64,000 bases of DNA from Lactuca virosa (taxonomy: Eukaryota > Streptophyta > Magnoliopsida > Asterales > Asteraceae): contig CAKMRJ010005745.1 in the NCBI GenBank assembly GCA_928212115.1, forward strand, positions 95,186,686 through 95,250,685, written 5' to 3'. The translations under genes were made by a program, and so were the position numbers. The notes under the pieces were generated by a model. It saw only the letters and a list, made by a program, of their open reading frames with translations. It ran no database searches and was not told where the DNA came from. Positions 11,864 to 23,918 of this stretch are shown one piece after another. Numbering within the stretch: position 1 is the first letter of the stretch; each line of letters opens with the position of its first letter.

Positions 11864-12562
11864 GATCTTGGAGACAAATCAAGATGGCCAAGAAAGGGAG
11901 AAAAGTCCACCACCTAGAAAGATAAGTCCAAATGGTGTGCATACCACGAGGACATTGGTCACATTACGGAAGATTGCATAGCCCTAAAAAAGGAGATCAG
12001 TTATCTGCGTAGCAAGGGATACCTCAAAGATATCCTTGGAAGAAGAAAAGAAAAATCCAAAGAAAAGGATCAGGATCCTCATAAGATCCTAGAAAAACCA
12101 GGATCCGCTCCTGCGGACGTCAAGGGAATCAATGTGATCTCTGGAGGATCTGACATTTGTGGTACCTCTTATTCTGCAGCAAAAAGACATCCCAAAGTGT
12201 CAAAAACGGAGAAGGAAGAAAGGCCTCAGAAGAATACATCGATCACGAACGAGAAGGAGATTACCTTCGACGAAATGGATAGAACAGATATCCAGGAGGC
12301 CCACCATGGTGGACTGGTCATCACTCTTTATATTGACAACCATTTTGTTAGAAGGATCCTTGTCGATGGAGGATCCCCAGTCAACATTGTACCCCTAGAT
12401 GCATTAAAAAGGATGGACATCCTAGAAGCCGAAATAGTCAAAAGTTTCTCAGTGCTAATAGGATTCCGTGGTGAAACAAAGCATACGGCCGGAAAGATAA
12501 AGCTACCTATCTACATAGAGGGGGTAAACTCTATGCAATGCTTTTGTGTAATTGATACATTG
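11864..12562 (+). pseudogene. L0 gag end and aspartic protease, 5' part
   Basis: After gag comes a CAYHEDIGHITEDC segment (C-x2-H-x4-H-x4-C, near 11935-11980), then an acidic linker and a retropepsin-like domain around ITLYIDNHFVRRILVDGGS. The usual D-S/T-G catalytic motif reads D-G-G here. The frame runs to Leu at 12560-12562, where the L1 LTR interrupts it; the next codons are at 56225. Stops near 11861 and 11915 already break the polyprotein. Confidence 0.8.
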
Positions 12563-14525
12563 TGACATTCCCAAATTCACGGACATTTTAAAAATTTTAT
12601 TTACGCTTATTTGAAAATCAGAGTATTCGTTTTAAAGAATAATATTGCGGAATTTGTTCCCAGAAAACATGATAGATATATTATCAAAGCATTTCCGAAG
12701 AAATATATTTTATTTATATTAAAACTTTCGGATGTCATCGTCAATACAAAAACATAAGCATAAACAGACCTTACATTCATTTACACTTATGATTTACATC
12801 TCCTTTAATCTATCAGTGTAATGTAGCTTCGTATCGACACATGTGCTACAAATAAACTGAGTGGGTTAGGTTGGGAAACCTGGTGAGTACATAGGGTTTT
12901 CAACCCACAATAATATAGTTAATTTGTTTATTCACATATTTCATGTCAAACAATTAACCCGATTACCCATCCATATTTTCTTAATTTAATCTTCCCTAAA
13001 GATTTATCCTAAGGGTCATCTCCTACATCGTATTTACCTCTCATCTCCTTACATCACATTTCTTTATATGTTTGTTCCTAAGGACTTTTCCTAAGGATCA
13101 TCGCATACATCGCATAGATAATATTGATTCGGGGATTACTCCCTCAATACGTGTCCAATAAGGGTTAGGTTATCATCGCATGAATACGTAGTTACAACAT
13201 CGCCTGAACTCATAATTCATAGTAAGGGTTAGAGTATCATCGCATGAATACGTAGTTACAACATCGCCTGGAATCATAATTCATAGTAAGGGTTAGAGTA
13301 TCATCGCTTGAATATGTAGTTACAACATTGTCTGAACTCGTAATTCATCACCTACAGGTTATGAGCCTGATGGTGTTTCCACATGACTGTCTAGAATAGC
13401 CTCTGGTTGCCATCTATACTCGGGTAGATGACTACATCGCCACATCACCGGTCAAGGTTATGGTATCTCCTCTCATCTCACATCACCTATTTATCATCAC
13501 CTATCTATGATCACCTATCTCTCATCACCCGTCGCTACCCAATATATATTTATAAGTATAAAAATACGTATACAGTTTAAATCACGTAAACATGTATAAA
13601 TCGTTCATCTAGCATAGATATCAGGAACACACATAGCACGTAATTTATATTAAATACTTCATATCTATGTGTAAGATGAAAGTAATTACGCACTCACTTG
13701 TTAAAGTGATGAATCGAAATTTGGACAACGCTTCACTTCAAACAATCGTCTTTTCCTTTGACGAAACCTAGCATTATTATTGCTAAGTTTTAGTCTAATA
13801 TTTATTACGACTAATTAGCTCAAGGTCTACGAGCTTTATTGTTTTATAAGTGTTAAACAATACTTTTCAACCACTATGTACATACAGGGGCCAGACATGA
13901 AACACCGGAGGGTAGGACCATTTTGGCATTTAAGCACTTTTGAAATCCAACAACCCTATGCGGCCCTTCAAACCAGATTCCCCGTAAGGCGAGTAGTTGA
14001 AAGATATTATAATAATATTTTTTATAATTTATACTTACCACATATATTTCTTATAGGTTCATAATAACGATAATGAACTTAACTATAAGTTATACTTAAA
14101 GAAGGTAAGCATAACTCACTTACAAGGGGATTTTAGCTAGGAGACGGGCTCTGCGGGGCAAAACTTTGTCGCTTAATCTTTCTAAAAATATTCTTGTAGC
14201 GCTTCAACGCTCACCTTAATATAATAAAACTACAGAAAGAGAAGTTGAATCACGAGAGACCGAAACGCTTGGGGGATAAGAAGAGAAAGACTCTTGAATC
14301 AACAGAATGGTGCAAGAAATATGAGAGCTTAGAGGCTCTTATTTATAGTAATTGAATTTTCAAAATTCACCCTCTATAGTTACTTAATGACCTTATAGTT
14401 ATTTAAACGACTAAACAATCCTTTATAATACTATTTTAAATAGAGTTAATGATATTTGTACTAAACTAATGTCGAGAGTACTCAACACTAGTCTTATAAC
14501 GACCGCATCACCGATACCTTTCTAA

Positions 14526-14579
<54 letters not shown>

Positions 14580-14596
14580 ACGTATATATGATTTAT
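12563..14596 (-). mobile_element. L1: solo LTR, left segment (reverse orientation)
   Basis: The left edge TGACATTCCC and right edge GGGTGTTACA (56220) are the inverse of TGTAACACCC...GGGAATGTCA, the usual ends of plant gypsy LTRs. No internal coding region lies between the two L1 segments, only the inserted L2 element, so L1 is a solo LTR of about 2.77 kb. A minus-strand TATA box lies at 14340-14347, a TA microsatellite at about 14529-14575. The duplication in L0 is imperfect (ATTG 12559-12562, ATTA 56221-56224). Confidence 0.8.
13150..13350 (-). repeat. About 62-bp tandem repeat in the L1 LTR, three copies
   Basis: Units carry ATCATCGCATGAATACGTAG, ACAACATCGCCTG and CATAATTCATAGTAAGGGTT in the same order. 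They lie roughly 590-790 bp from the LTR 3' end in the LTR's own orientation. A weak hairpin (ATGAAT...ATTCAT) can be drawn in each. Confidence 0.75.
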
Positions 14597-15035
14597 TGTA
14601 ACACCCCATTTATTAAATAAATTAATTAATTAATTAATGAACGAATTGTAGACCTAAAATCAATAATTATATGGCAAGGTGTTGGTCTCAAGGAGCTAAT
14701 TGTCACAATTTTAGAGATTAGGGGTTAAAAGTGTAAAATCCGGATTCAACTTGTAAATATTTATGAAGACAGGGGCTCCGTGGTAATTATTGGAACTTAA
14801 GTTGAAAAGAATGAGAGGAGGAGAGACTAAAAATGTTAACATGGCTGAAGTTCGATCTTTAGACCTAAATTGAAATGAAATTAGAATGTTGAGGGCTAAA
14901 GAGTAAATTCTGAACATAATTTGTAAAGGATTTTAGAAGGTGGGGTTTAAAGGGTAAATATGGGATTTATTTCGAAATGATTTCTAGAGGGAGGGACTAT
15001 TTTTTCCATTATGGCAATAAGTTTTTAGGGCTCGG

Positions 15036-15043
15036 GTATATAA
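15036..15043 (+). promoter_or_regulatory. TATA box of L2 5' LTR
   Basis: GTATATAAC inside the LTR, with the GC-rich leader beginning about 25-35 bases downstream. The same box is at about 53065-53072 in the 3' LTR. Confidence 0.6.
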
Positions 15044-16970
15044 CCCATACAAACCCTAACCCTAAACAGATGTGGAACCATCACCCCCACCCTTATGCCT
15101 CCCTCACCCACGCCGCCACCACCCTATTTTTACGATCAGTGAAAGGCCTCCATCGACCACAGGACCGTTGCCGGTTGTAAACCGCAGCCTTGCCGCGTTA
15201 TGTGTCGCTGCCATCGTCCCTCTGGTCTTCTTCTTCTTCTTATTCTGCCTTCTGCCGCCATCCATAGAAGCTTCATGACGGTTGTCGGAGCTACTCCAAC
15301 CACCTTTCGTTGTGAGCCATTGCCTATCTCCGGGGCCGCCGCAAACCGCCGTGAAGGATGAATGGATTCGAGTTGTGCCATTGGAACACCACCATCCCCT
15401 ACCTCTAGTGACATCGTGAACAACAAGATCTTCGAGTGGGTCGCCGGAAAACCGTGAGGCATGGCTGCTGCTGCTGTACTCGGTGGGTTTTGTACCACCA
15501 TCTCCCCTTCTCGTTTCCCTTCGTGATGTCGTCGCTCATCATGCACTCCAACGACTGTTCCTCTCGTTTCCGTTGCCGCCATGCGGCTGTACCGCCGATG
15601 ACGCTGCTGCCGTCATGTACCACCGCCGGCCACCGCTAGGGTGGTTGTGTGTGTGTGTGTGTGTGTGTGTTTGTATTAGTATGTGTGTGAGTTATTTAGG
15701 TTTTTGATTTGTAATATTGTAACCGATGCTAGAATAATAAAAGAAACTCGTAACCACCACCGTGAGGTGGCCGCCGCCGCCGTGAGCAGCCGTTGACCAC
15801 CACTACCCGAGGTGGTAGTGGGTGGTGCCCGACTTATGAAACCCTAATGGGTCTTATGAGACCCTAGTGGGCATAATCAATCCCTAATTGATCTAAGGAC
15901 TTAGTTTTGGGCCTATTGGGCTATAATTGGGTTGGAAACCCTAATTAGGGTTTAAAAAACCCCTAATATTGGATATATGGGTTTTTGGCTGTCGGGACTC
16001 GCATTTTGGATGACTGGATTGGGATTATGTATTAAGTCCGACCACACTACATGATTGACCCAATAGATTGATGGACTTAATGAATTTAGTCCTTAATGGG
16101 TTAAGTGAGAAACACTTAACCCTAATCGTCATTTTATGTGAAAACCCTAATTTCACTTGGGCTTTGAGTTGGGCCTTTCTATTGGGCTTTGGTGATTGGG
16201 ATATTGATGGGCCATCCAAGAACAATCATATGGACTAGAATGAATTAATGGGCTTTAGGGTAAGGCCCATGTGAGGGGTTTGGGCCCAATTTGGAAAATT
16301 GGATCAAAGGTGAGCCATAATTGGGCCTTTATGATTATGAGATATTGGGCCATTAGAATGCTAAATGTTTGGACTGTAATAAATGGTTGGGCCTTAGAAT
16401 AAGACCATGTAAAGGTTTGGGCCCAATTTGGAAAATTAGGCCACATGTTGGGCTTTGACTCATAGTTGACTTTTGGGCCTTTGGATTGGGCCTTGGGCTT
16501 GAATCAAGCTAAGATAGGGGTAAAGCAGTCTTTTAACCCAAGCATGGATTTATGGGTATATGTTGGAAGCCAATTGATGATTGGGTGTTATTTTGATGAT
16601 TGACAGTTCGAGAGCCTGTCATCCAACAGCTAGAGTTTTGTCTACGGGACTTCAGCAGTGTGAGGTGAGTTACCATGCAGTAGAGGTGGGTCTAAGGCAC
16701 CAATGCCAGCCCACCAGTAGGTGATTATGTTTGAGATGATTGTCTTTGTGATAATTTTCTGGTTTGCCACTATCTGATATGCTTTACGTGCTAGGATGCT
16801 CTGCTATATGTGTTAGTAGTAGTAGGGGTGAAATAGTCCCCAGATACCGGTTGAAAGATACCGAAGGGCTAGTCAGTACCCATGCATGCCTAGCAATATG
16901 TTTATGTTATGTTGTTATGTGGTAGTGGTAGGGGGTGAAATAGCCCCTAGTAGTCAGTTGAGATAAAACG

Positions 16971-17130
16971 ATGGGTAAGTCAAGCACCCCAGAATGGATT
17001 GACATGGGTAAGTCAAGCACCCCATAATGGCTTGACCTGGGTAAGTCAAGCACCCCAGAATGGATTGACCTGGGTATGTCAAGCACCCCGGAATGGCTTG
17101 ACATGGGTAGGTCAGGTACCCCAGAATCGC
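16971..17130 (+). repeat. Tandem hairpin array in L2 LTR (about 35-bp unit)
   Basis: About five units of the type GCTTGAC-CTGGGTAA-GTCAAGC followed by ACCCCAGAAT. Each can fold as a 6-7 bp stem with an 8-nt loop. Further hairpin-like units (GGGG...CCCC) lie at about 16824-16945. The array lies about 310-470 nt before the LTR 3' end. The copy in the 3' LTR is at about 55011-55170. Confidence 0.8.
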
Positions 17131-17445
17131 CTGGTAGTATGTTATTGTATGGTGTGTGGTAGGATGGGGGAACTCACTAAGCTTCGTGTTTACGATTTAC
17201 AGTTTTGGTTTCTGGTACTCGTTTTCAAAGGAAAGGAGTCGGCTTGATCGCAGCGCATCACACTATGTTTTCCACACATGAGATCTTTGGGATTACACTC
17301 TGATATTATTTTATGATAACATGTTTTGATTATTGACACTTGGGTCTTGACATGTGATGTTATTATGGATGTTTTACACTGTTGGTTTTATGAATTGTTA
17401 AACTAAAAACAAAATTTTTGGTCTTGAATTTTGGGATGTTACAAG

Positions 17446-17459
17446 TTGGTATCAGAGCC
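17446..17459 (+). promoter_or_regulatory. Primer-binding site of L2
   Basis: TTGGTATCAGAGCC starts two bases after the LTR end and would pair with the 3' end of initiator tRNA-Met. The following bases (TTGGTTTGAGGGATTCGG) match the leaders of L3 and L5, showing common ancestry. Confidence 0.85.
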
Positions 17460-18619
17460 TTGGTTTGAGGGATTCGGGCACACTCTCGGGTGTGTCTGAA
17501 CTCAAACTAAGGACTTGGTATGAAAATTTTCAAAAGTAAAATCATTTTATAAAAAGGAGTTTGAAGAGAATTTGAAAAGAGAAAAGAACTTTGAAAAGAA
17601 CAATGTGTGTGATGCGTGCAATCAGCCGAGCTCAAGTAACTTTTCCCCAAGATACCCATACATGTTATGTTATGATATGGTATGATTATGAGAACTGCAT
17701 GCTAGATTAGGTCTAAGGATCTATGGAGGATGCCTTATATGCCTATTATATGTGCTTGTAGACTTGCATGCTAGTACTGATCCGTCAGTGATAGGATAGC
17801 CTGTTTAGGTTATGCCTGATTGTATGAGCCTTTGAATTGCATGTACAGATTCCTGATTAAAGGATATAATGGTTTGATGGGAGTATGATGGTTAGATTTT
17901 CCATTGTCTGAATGTTGTTTGATTTGTGCTTTGTGGGACTCTTAGTGATGTGAGTTAGCTACTAAATGAATATGCTAAGTCACATGGGACACAGGCTGGA
18001 TAATCTCAGAGTGATGGACTTGACCCTATTGTGCAGATCTTGTCTGAGTCCAACCGTTCTAGGATGGGTCTTTTACTCGAAGGATTATCTGATATCTGTT
18101 GCATGTGGCTATATTCATGAGGTAGCTAGTTGACATTACTGGGAATCTTTCAGCAACTGAGGACTAGGTGGGTTCAGGAACCTAGGAAAGCCTAGGATAT
18201 GTTTCAGTGGGTTAGCAGTGAGGTTTAGTGAGACTTGGATGTATTTGTTTCAGGAAGCGACTTGGAGGATTCGGGAGGATTGCCGAGGAAAGTATGGGTA
18301 GGTGTGGAAGGTAGTATTGGGCCCGTACTACTGAAAGCACACGATCCATACTCGAATCGGTGAGAGTCTTGGAGAATCTGAGAAGCTTCGGGGAGGAGTT
18401 TATGACCTGATTTGGGGGCAGAGTATGTTCCAGTTGTTGCAACTTAGCCATTGGCAAGTGAGCTAGTGAGCGTGACAGGGTGTCAGGCCCTGAAGGATAT
18501 GTCTTCCAAGAGTTTGCAGATGCGAGATCGATTTGGAGCCTCTAGGAAGATAGAGTCGTGCCGGGTGCGTATAGTAGAGGGTCCCGGGAAGAGACCCAAG
18601 ACTTTTGATCATCGGGTGA
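17460..18619 (+). other. L2 leader and decayed gag region
   Basis: No long frame. The phrase TAGTATTGGGCCCGTACTAC near 18312 also occurs in the L3 leader (minus strand, near 27150) and, slightly changed, in the L5 leader (near 38765), marking the pre-gag region of this family. Confidence 0.6.
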
Positions 18620-18750
18620 AAGGCCAGTAGGGCCGGAGTCAGTGCAGCACGTGCGGGAAAGTACACAAGGGAGTTTGACATTCCAGGGGTTTAGGATGCT
18701 AGAAGTGTAGCGGGGTTGGCCATGTCAGCAGAAGGAGTTAGGCCCTGTAG
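18620..18750 (+). pseudogene. gag zinc-knuckle remnant of L2
   Basis: Across interrupted frames one reads CSTCGKVHKG, a stop, then KCSGVGHVSRRS, the decayed double CCHC zinc knuckle seen at the end of chromovirus gag. It is the only coding trace found in L2. Confidence 0.55.
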
Positions 18751-20062
18751 TGTCAGACAGGAGAAGGCAGAACTCCAGCACGCAATGTTGAGGGTATGTA
18801 ACCTTGCCTTCTTTCAGTTTTATCTGCACATTGGTGTGGGAATTGTGTTGTGGTTGGGATACTGTAGCAGGATGAGTAAGTGTATCCCTGGTTTATTTCT
18901 TTGCTCCTGTTGGGTTAGATCATCAAATATCGTCATATGCCAATTGCATACCGTGAATTACTAGAGGTTAGTGTAAGATCGTTTCCCTTTTGTTGGTTTG
19001 GGGTGTTTAGTGTTCTCTCGGTTCAAAGTACATATTTGTCGTGAGACAGTTAGGGACTCATCTGAAGCCCAAGCCTGTGAATCCTTAGAGTCCTTCAGGA
19101 AGGAGGGTCCTATTGTTAGTTCCTGTCATCGAGATCGGAAGGGAGTTTTGCACCATGTCCCCAGAATGGTCGAGGTATCTCAAGAGGAGGTGATCATGAA
19201 TCATTCAGATGATTGCGGATGTGTTATTTTCTGCTACTTTTAATTGGATGTCAGGATCCATGCAAGAGTACTATTTAGAGAATATTAGGTCAGGGTTAGA
19301 GCAATAGCTCTCCAGTGAAGTCAGAGTACAATGGTTGTATCATTTGTTCGGGTATGGTTGACAATTGCCTATGGAAGAATTTAGGAGTTCAAGGAACTAC
19401 CATTTCTAGAAAGGGACTGGTAGTATGAAGATGGTGGTGTCAGTTGCGGGTGTTAGATGCATAAGTGGTTGGTCATTGGATGTTCAAGAGAATTGTATTT
19501 TTCGCATGGGTTGTGATCGGTAGAGTTCTGTGGTGCTGCAAGATTGGAAGTGGGAACGAGGGTTCGTCAGCCAGGGTGAAGATTAAGGCCTCCAGCTATC
19601 AGCATGAAAGGTGGATTGAGGTGTCAGACTGGACCAGATTTCAAGAATACTTTTCAAGATTTCAGAGGATGGGCGATCTTAGGGTCTAACTGGTAATTGA
19701 TCGCTAGCATTAGTAAGAACAGATTGTCATCAATGGGTTATTGGAAAGCAAGAAGTATTGGGAATCCTTCAATTCTCACGTGTCATGAAGATTTAGTCGA
19801 ATCTAAGTGGGGGAGAATCGATCAGGTACTTAGGAGCAGAAATTGGTGTGAAACTAGGATGAGTTTCGAATCCACGATAAGGAGAAAGGCGACCGAGTGG
19901 CCGTCTAGATTGAGGATTGTGAGTTGGGAGTTCGGAAAACGTTCCAACATTTGGTTCACACTTTTCCTTGGCATCGGATAACTGATTTAGGGAACCAGGT
20001 TAGAGGTCCAATTAGAATTCAAGTTCAGTTGAGTGTTAGGTCGAGTGCGTGTTCGACCTGTT
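18751..20062 (+). other. L2 internal non-coding filler
   Basis: Several short frames occur but none matches protease, RT, RNase H or integrase motifs. A GTGGGGGAGAATCG word near 19808 resembles a purine tract, possibly left from an internal rearrangement. Confidence 0.5.
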
Positions 20063-20356
20063 ATGGAAAGTGTTGTAAGACTACGGGGGTAGCCGTGGCT
20101 TCACTAGCAGTCAGATAGCATGGAAAGTGTTCTAAGACTACGGGGGTAGCCGTAGCATTCACTAGCAGTAGATAGTGCTAGAAGTGTTGTAAGTCTGCGG
20201 GTGTTGACGTAGCATTCACCAGGTTGGCAGATAGTGTGAGAAGTGTTGTAAGTCTGCGGGTGTAGCCGTAGAATTCACAAGGTTAGCAGATAGTGCTAGA
20301 GTGATGTAAGTCTGTGGGTGTAGCCGCAACATTCACTAGGTTGGTAGATAACATGA
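20063..20356 (+). repeat. About 58-bp tandem array in L2, five copies
   Basis: Units share AGTGTTGTAAG, CTACGGGGGTAGCCGTAG and CATTCACTAG. CTACGG-GGGTAG-CCGTAG forms a hairpin. The core is similar to the 48-bp array of L5 (GGGGAGCCGTAGTACTCACT), so both arrays probably share an origin. Confidence 0.8.
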
Positions 20357-21032
20357 GCGCGTTGTTAGGACGCGGAAGCAACAGTAGTACCTACCAGTTC
20401 GGAATTACCCAGATGGATTAGATCTGGTTGAGCCAGTGATAAGACTATAGGAGCGCCACTACAGTCATGAGATCAAGGAGGCAATGGACTGCGTAAGGTC
20501 ATTTGGGATATAAGGCTACCATTTGGTCGAATAGCAATCACTTTTAGCCTTGGATTTGATGATGACAGGATTCGACGCATGGACCCGATCGGTTAGATCA
20601 GAAGGTTGTTAGAGCCACAGTGGAATGATAACTAGTGGCAACTAGTTCCAGAGAAGGATTACGTTCAGAAGTCGTGTGAGACGACTATGTAACGACCCCA
20701 TTTTCAAAAGAAAATTTTCATTTTTAATTTGCCAAAATATATATCATCAATCATGTAATTCCAATACAATTGTTTTCAAAACTCATGTCAATTACAATTT
20801 TATTTCAAAATGTCAGAGTGTCCCATAGAAATGCCCGAGTGAGAGTGCACGCCGCGCCATCATGCCTTGCCCTTGCCCTTGGGCTCAGATGTACCTGAAA
20901 CAAATACACAAACTGTAAGCTAATGCTTAGTGAGTTCCCCAGAGCATACCCACACACAAACCACATAAAACAAATAATATTAGCTATAACAGCTACACAT
21001 ATCACATAAGTCATGCATAAACCAACTAGGGA

Positions 21033-21189
21033 TGCCGTGGGCTCGTCCCCAGGGTCGTACTCCAGGATGCCATGGTCTCCCCACATGGTCTTACACCTAA
21101 GTGCCATGGGCTCTCCCCATGGTCTTTGATAGGAAAGCTATGGGCTCTCCACATGGTCTTACATCCAAGTGTCATGGGCTCTCCCATGG
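21033..21189 (-). repeat. Hairpin array in L3 LTR
   Basis: Five units about 34-37 bp apart, for example CCATGGGCTCTCCCCATGG (21104-21122) and CCATGGTCTCCCCACATGG (21070-21088). On the element's sense strand each is a CCATG stem around a G/A-rich loop. The array lies 345-501 nt before the LTR 3' end. Confidence 0.75.
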
Positions 21190-22390
21190 TCTTCCATACA
21201 AACATACCACATATACCACTAACATACTTCCTAGATCATACTAACTAACATGCCACATAATACAATCTCAGCTAGGATACCACATATCATAAAATGGGCC
21301 GGCCTTGGTGCCTTAGACCCATTGGTATGGTGAGGAGACTCACCTTTGTCTGCTGAATCCGAAAGCTGCTCTCCTAACAGTCCGTAACCACCCGTGCTGA
21401 ACAATAATAACATTACTCAAGGTCAGGACTGAACACAATCCAATTGAAGAGTCCAAACCCCAAGTCCTTTCACAATGGCCCAAAAGTCTCCCTTTGCTAT
21501 TGGGCCCAAAGTCCATGTATAATTATCATTAATGGGCCTCATGGCCCAATAAAGCCTAACCATAGAAACCATGGCCCAAAACAGATAAGTTGGCCTACCA
21601 ATTCAAACATGACCAGGCCCAATGACTACTCAAGGCCCAAAATCTTACAAGCCCAAAACAAGTCCAAGTCCATCTGCTGTGCGTACACCTTGCGTACCAC
21701 CCTGGTACGCACAACGTACTGGGTCCTTGGGCCGTACGTGCTGCGTACGCTAAGTTACGCATAGCGTACTAACAGATTAAGCACTGTCTTCCATTAAGTG
21801 CTTAATACTCAATTTTCTAACGTCTAATAATCAGATCTGAGCTCATTAAAACGTCATAGGGCATAAAGTTGGCAACTTTATGCCTTTGCATCTCCCATAT
21901 GTTCCCAACAACCCATTAAGACCTTTCCAAGGGTCTTAATCCATGCATGAGGTCAAAACACCCATCAAGACTTCATTTTTGTGCTATGAATGGACCAAAG
22001 GACTTTAGATCTAACCATTTCAACCTCTGGAGTTGCTCAACTCTCAAGAGGAGGTCCAAAACCAGCTAAAGGGGAAAAATAGAAAACCCTAGCTAGACCA
22101 AATGAATAAGATGGCAAGATCAAAGCTTTATACCTCCAAAAGCTCCTCAAGGTGAACTAGATGTAGATTCTGGAAGCCCAAAGCCACTCCAAGCTTGCTT
22201 AGCAATTCCTCCTTCTTGAATGGACACTAAAATGACCACAAATGCACTCCTTAAGCTCAAAACACACTCTCAAATGATTCTAGGGTTTTTAGGTACATTT
22301 GAAGGTGAAAGAGGCTGGTTAGGGTGGAGCTCAAATGAGATAAGGCTTCTTATATAGGTCTCAAGTACGGAAATTAGGGTTTGCACACCC

Positions 22391-22502
22391 GTCACGTACG
22401 CCCCGCGTACTCTTGGTACGCCTAACGTACTTGCTGGCCCTCCGCGATCATTTATTCGTGGTACGCTAAGCGTACTCATGAAGTACGCCCAACGTACTTA
22501 AG
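22391..22502 (-). repeat. Palindromic GTACGC word cluster, upstream (L3 LTR)
   Basis: Repeated pairs such as GTACGCCCCGCGTAC and GTACGCTAAGCGTAC. The cluster lies about 65-180 bp from the LTR start, just upstream of the TATA box. A second cluster is at 21676-21775. Counterparts in the other LTR are near 51725-51833 and 51003-51104. Confidence 0.8.
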
Positions 22503-22569
22503 GGGATTAATGTGAAATAGTTATTAACTTCAAGGGCTTTTGTGGTAATACCTGAATTGGAGTGTTACA

Positions 22570-22586
22570 ACTTTCCCCCACTTGGA
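22570..22586 (-). other. Polypurine tract of L3
   Basis: On the minus strand AAGTGGGGGAAAGT directly precedes the 3' LTR start, the standard arrangement for this group. Confidence 0.8.
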
Positions 22587-23918
22587 CTAGACTTTGTCCT
22601 CGAAGTCCATAGACGCAAATAGATCGGGGTAATGCTCCCGCATGTCATCCTCCGGCACCCATGTCCATTCGGAGCCCCTTCGGTGCTGCTACTGCACCTT
22701 TACAAGCTTCACTTCCTTGTTCCGAAGAACCTTGGTCTTCCTATCCAAAATCGCAACGGGCCTCTTAATGTAGTTCAGGCTCTCGTCCACTTGAATGTCA
22801 TCAAGAGAAACGATCGTGGCCTCATCTGTGACACACTTCCGGAGTTGTGACACATGGAAAATATTGTGAATATGTCTAAGCTCATCCGGCAGCTCCAGGC
22901 GATATGCTACCTTGCCCACCTGGGCCGTAATCCTGAAAGGGCCTATACATCGTGACCCTAACTTACCCCTCTTTCGAGACCTGCTGACCCCCTTCCAGGG
23001 TGACACTTTCAATAGCAAGAAATCCCCCACCTGGAACTCAAGATCCGATCGCCGCCGGTCGGCATAACTTTTCTGACGGCTCTGCGCGACTCGCAGCCGG
23101 TCGCGCACCTGTTGAATCAACCCGGTAGTCTTGAGCACCACCTCAGTGCTCCCCATGACTCGGTGTCCAACCTCGTCCCAACAAACCGGAGTTCTGCATC
23201 TCCTGCCATACAACATCTCAAATGGAGGTCGGTCGATAATGGCATGACAATTTTTATTGTATGAATACTCTACTAGTGGAAGGTAAGTATCCCAACTCCC
23301 TCCAAAATCCAACACACATGCTCGCAGCATCTCCTCCAGTGTCTGGATCGTCCTCTCGCTCTGGCCATCTGTCTGAGGGTGGTACTCTGTACTAAAATGC
23401 AACTGAGTGCCCAGTTCCTCGTGGAGCTTCTTCCAGAACCTGGATGTAAACAGAACATCCCTGTCAGTGACTACCGATATTGGCACCCCGTGTCTAGCCA
23501 CCAGCTCTCGCACATAAATATCCGCCAACTTCTCGGTGGATATACTCTCAGAGATCGTAATAAAATGGGCACTCTTCGTGAGTCTGTGTACGATCACCCA
23601 TATGGCGTCCACACCCCTTGTCGTCCTCGGTAACTTCGTAATGAAGTCCATAGTGATCTTTTCCCACTTCCACATGGGTATGGGTAGCGGCTGAACCTTT
23701 CCATGAGGCTGTTGATGCTCGGCCTTGACCTTCCTGCAGGTCAAACACCGCTCCACAAACCAGACGATCTCCCGCTTCATGGAGGGCCACCAATAACTCA
23801 GTCTCAAATCTCTATACATTTTTGTAGCCCCTGGATGTATAGAGAACTTGGACTTGTGCGCCTCCTCCATTATCTTCTGCCTCACTCCTCCAGTCACCGG
23901 TACCCATACTCGGCCACA
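22587..23918 (-). pseudogene. Integrase and chromodomain-like tail of L3 pol
   Basis: This inserts element DNA into the host genome. The frame 22689-23897 has the HHCC zinc-binding residues near its N-terminus (H...H...CLTC), the catalytic series (Asp in MDFITKLP, Asp in VVTDRDVLF, Glu in TDGQSERT), the GPF...VAYRLELP region and the start of a chromodomain-like tail. It is cut by a TAG before QHRRGSEWTW and another near 23918 joining it to RNase H. The last codons end FEDKV-stop at 22587. Catalytic residues are present, so this part decayed least. Confidence 0.9.

Larger units (their letters stand above)
14597..17443 (+). repeat. 5' LTR of L2, 2847 bp
   Basis: Begins TGTAACACCCC and ends GGGATGTTACA. 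The TATA box is at 15036-15043. Downstream of it, about 15070-15640 is strikingly GC-rich (many CCGCC and GCCGCC words) and ends in a GT microsatellite (about 15644-15670). GGGCC words are frequent at 15840-16500. A hairpin array lies at 16971-17130. The long antisense frames over the GC-rich part are not conserved as one frame in the other LTR and are not annotated as genes. Confidence 0.92.
20688..22569 (-). repeat. 3' LTR of L3, 1882 bp
   Basis: In plus-strand view it runs TGTAACGACCCC to GAGTGTTACA. On the minus strand the TATA box (CCTATATAAG) is at 22348-22357, about 215 bp into the LTR. Palindromic GTACGC/GCGTAC words cluster at 22391-22502 and 21676-21775. A hairpin array occupies 21033-21189. 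Confidence 0.92.

Noticed and set aside
15136..15582. Antisense frame of 148 codons in the L2 LTR, with a 181-codon counterpart at 53123-53668
   Set aside because: The two LTR copies do not preserve the same protein; GC-rich DNA gives long frames by chance.
19805..19822. GTGGGGGAGAATCG inside L2 as a second LTR border
   Set aside because: No TGTAAC-type LTR start follows it; it may be a relic, but no element boundary is supported.
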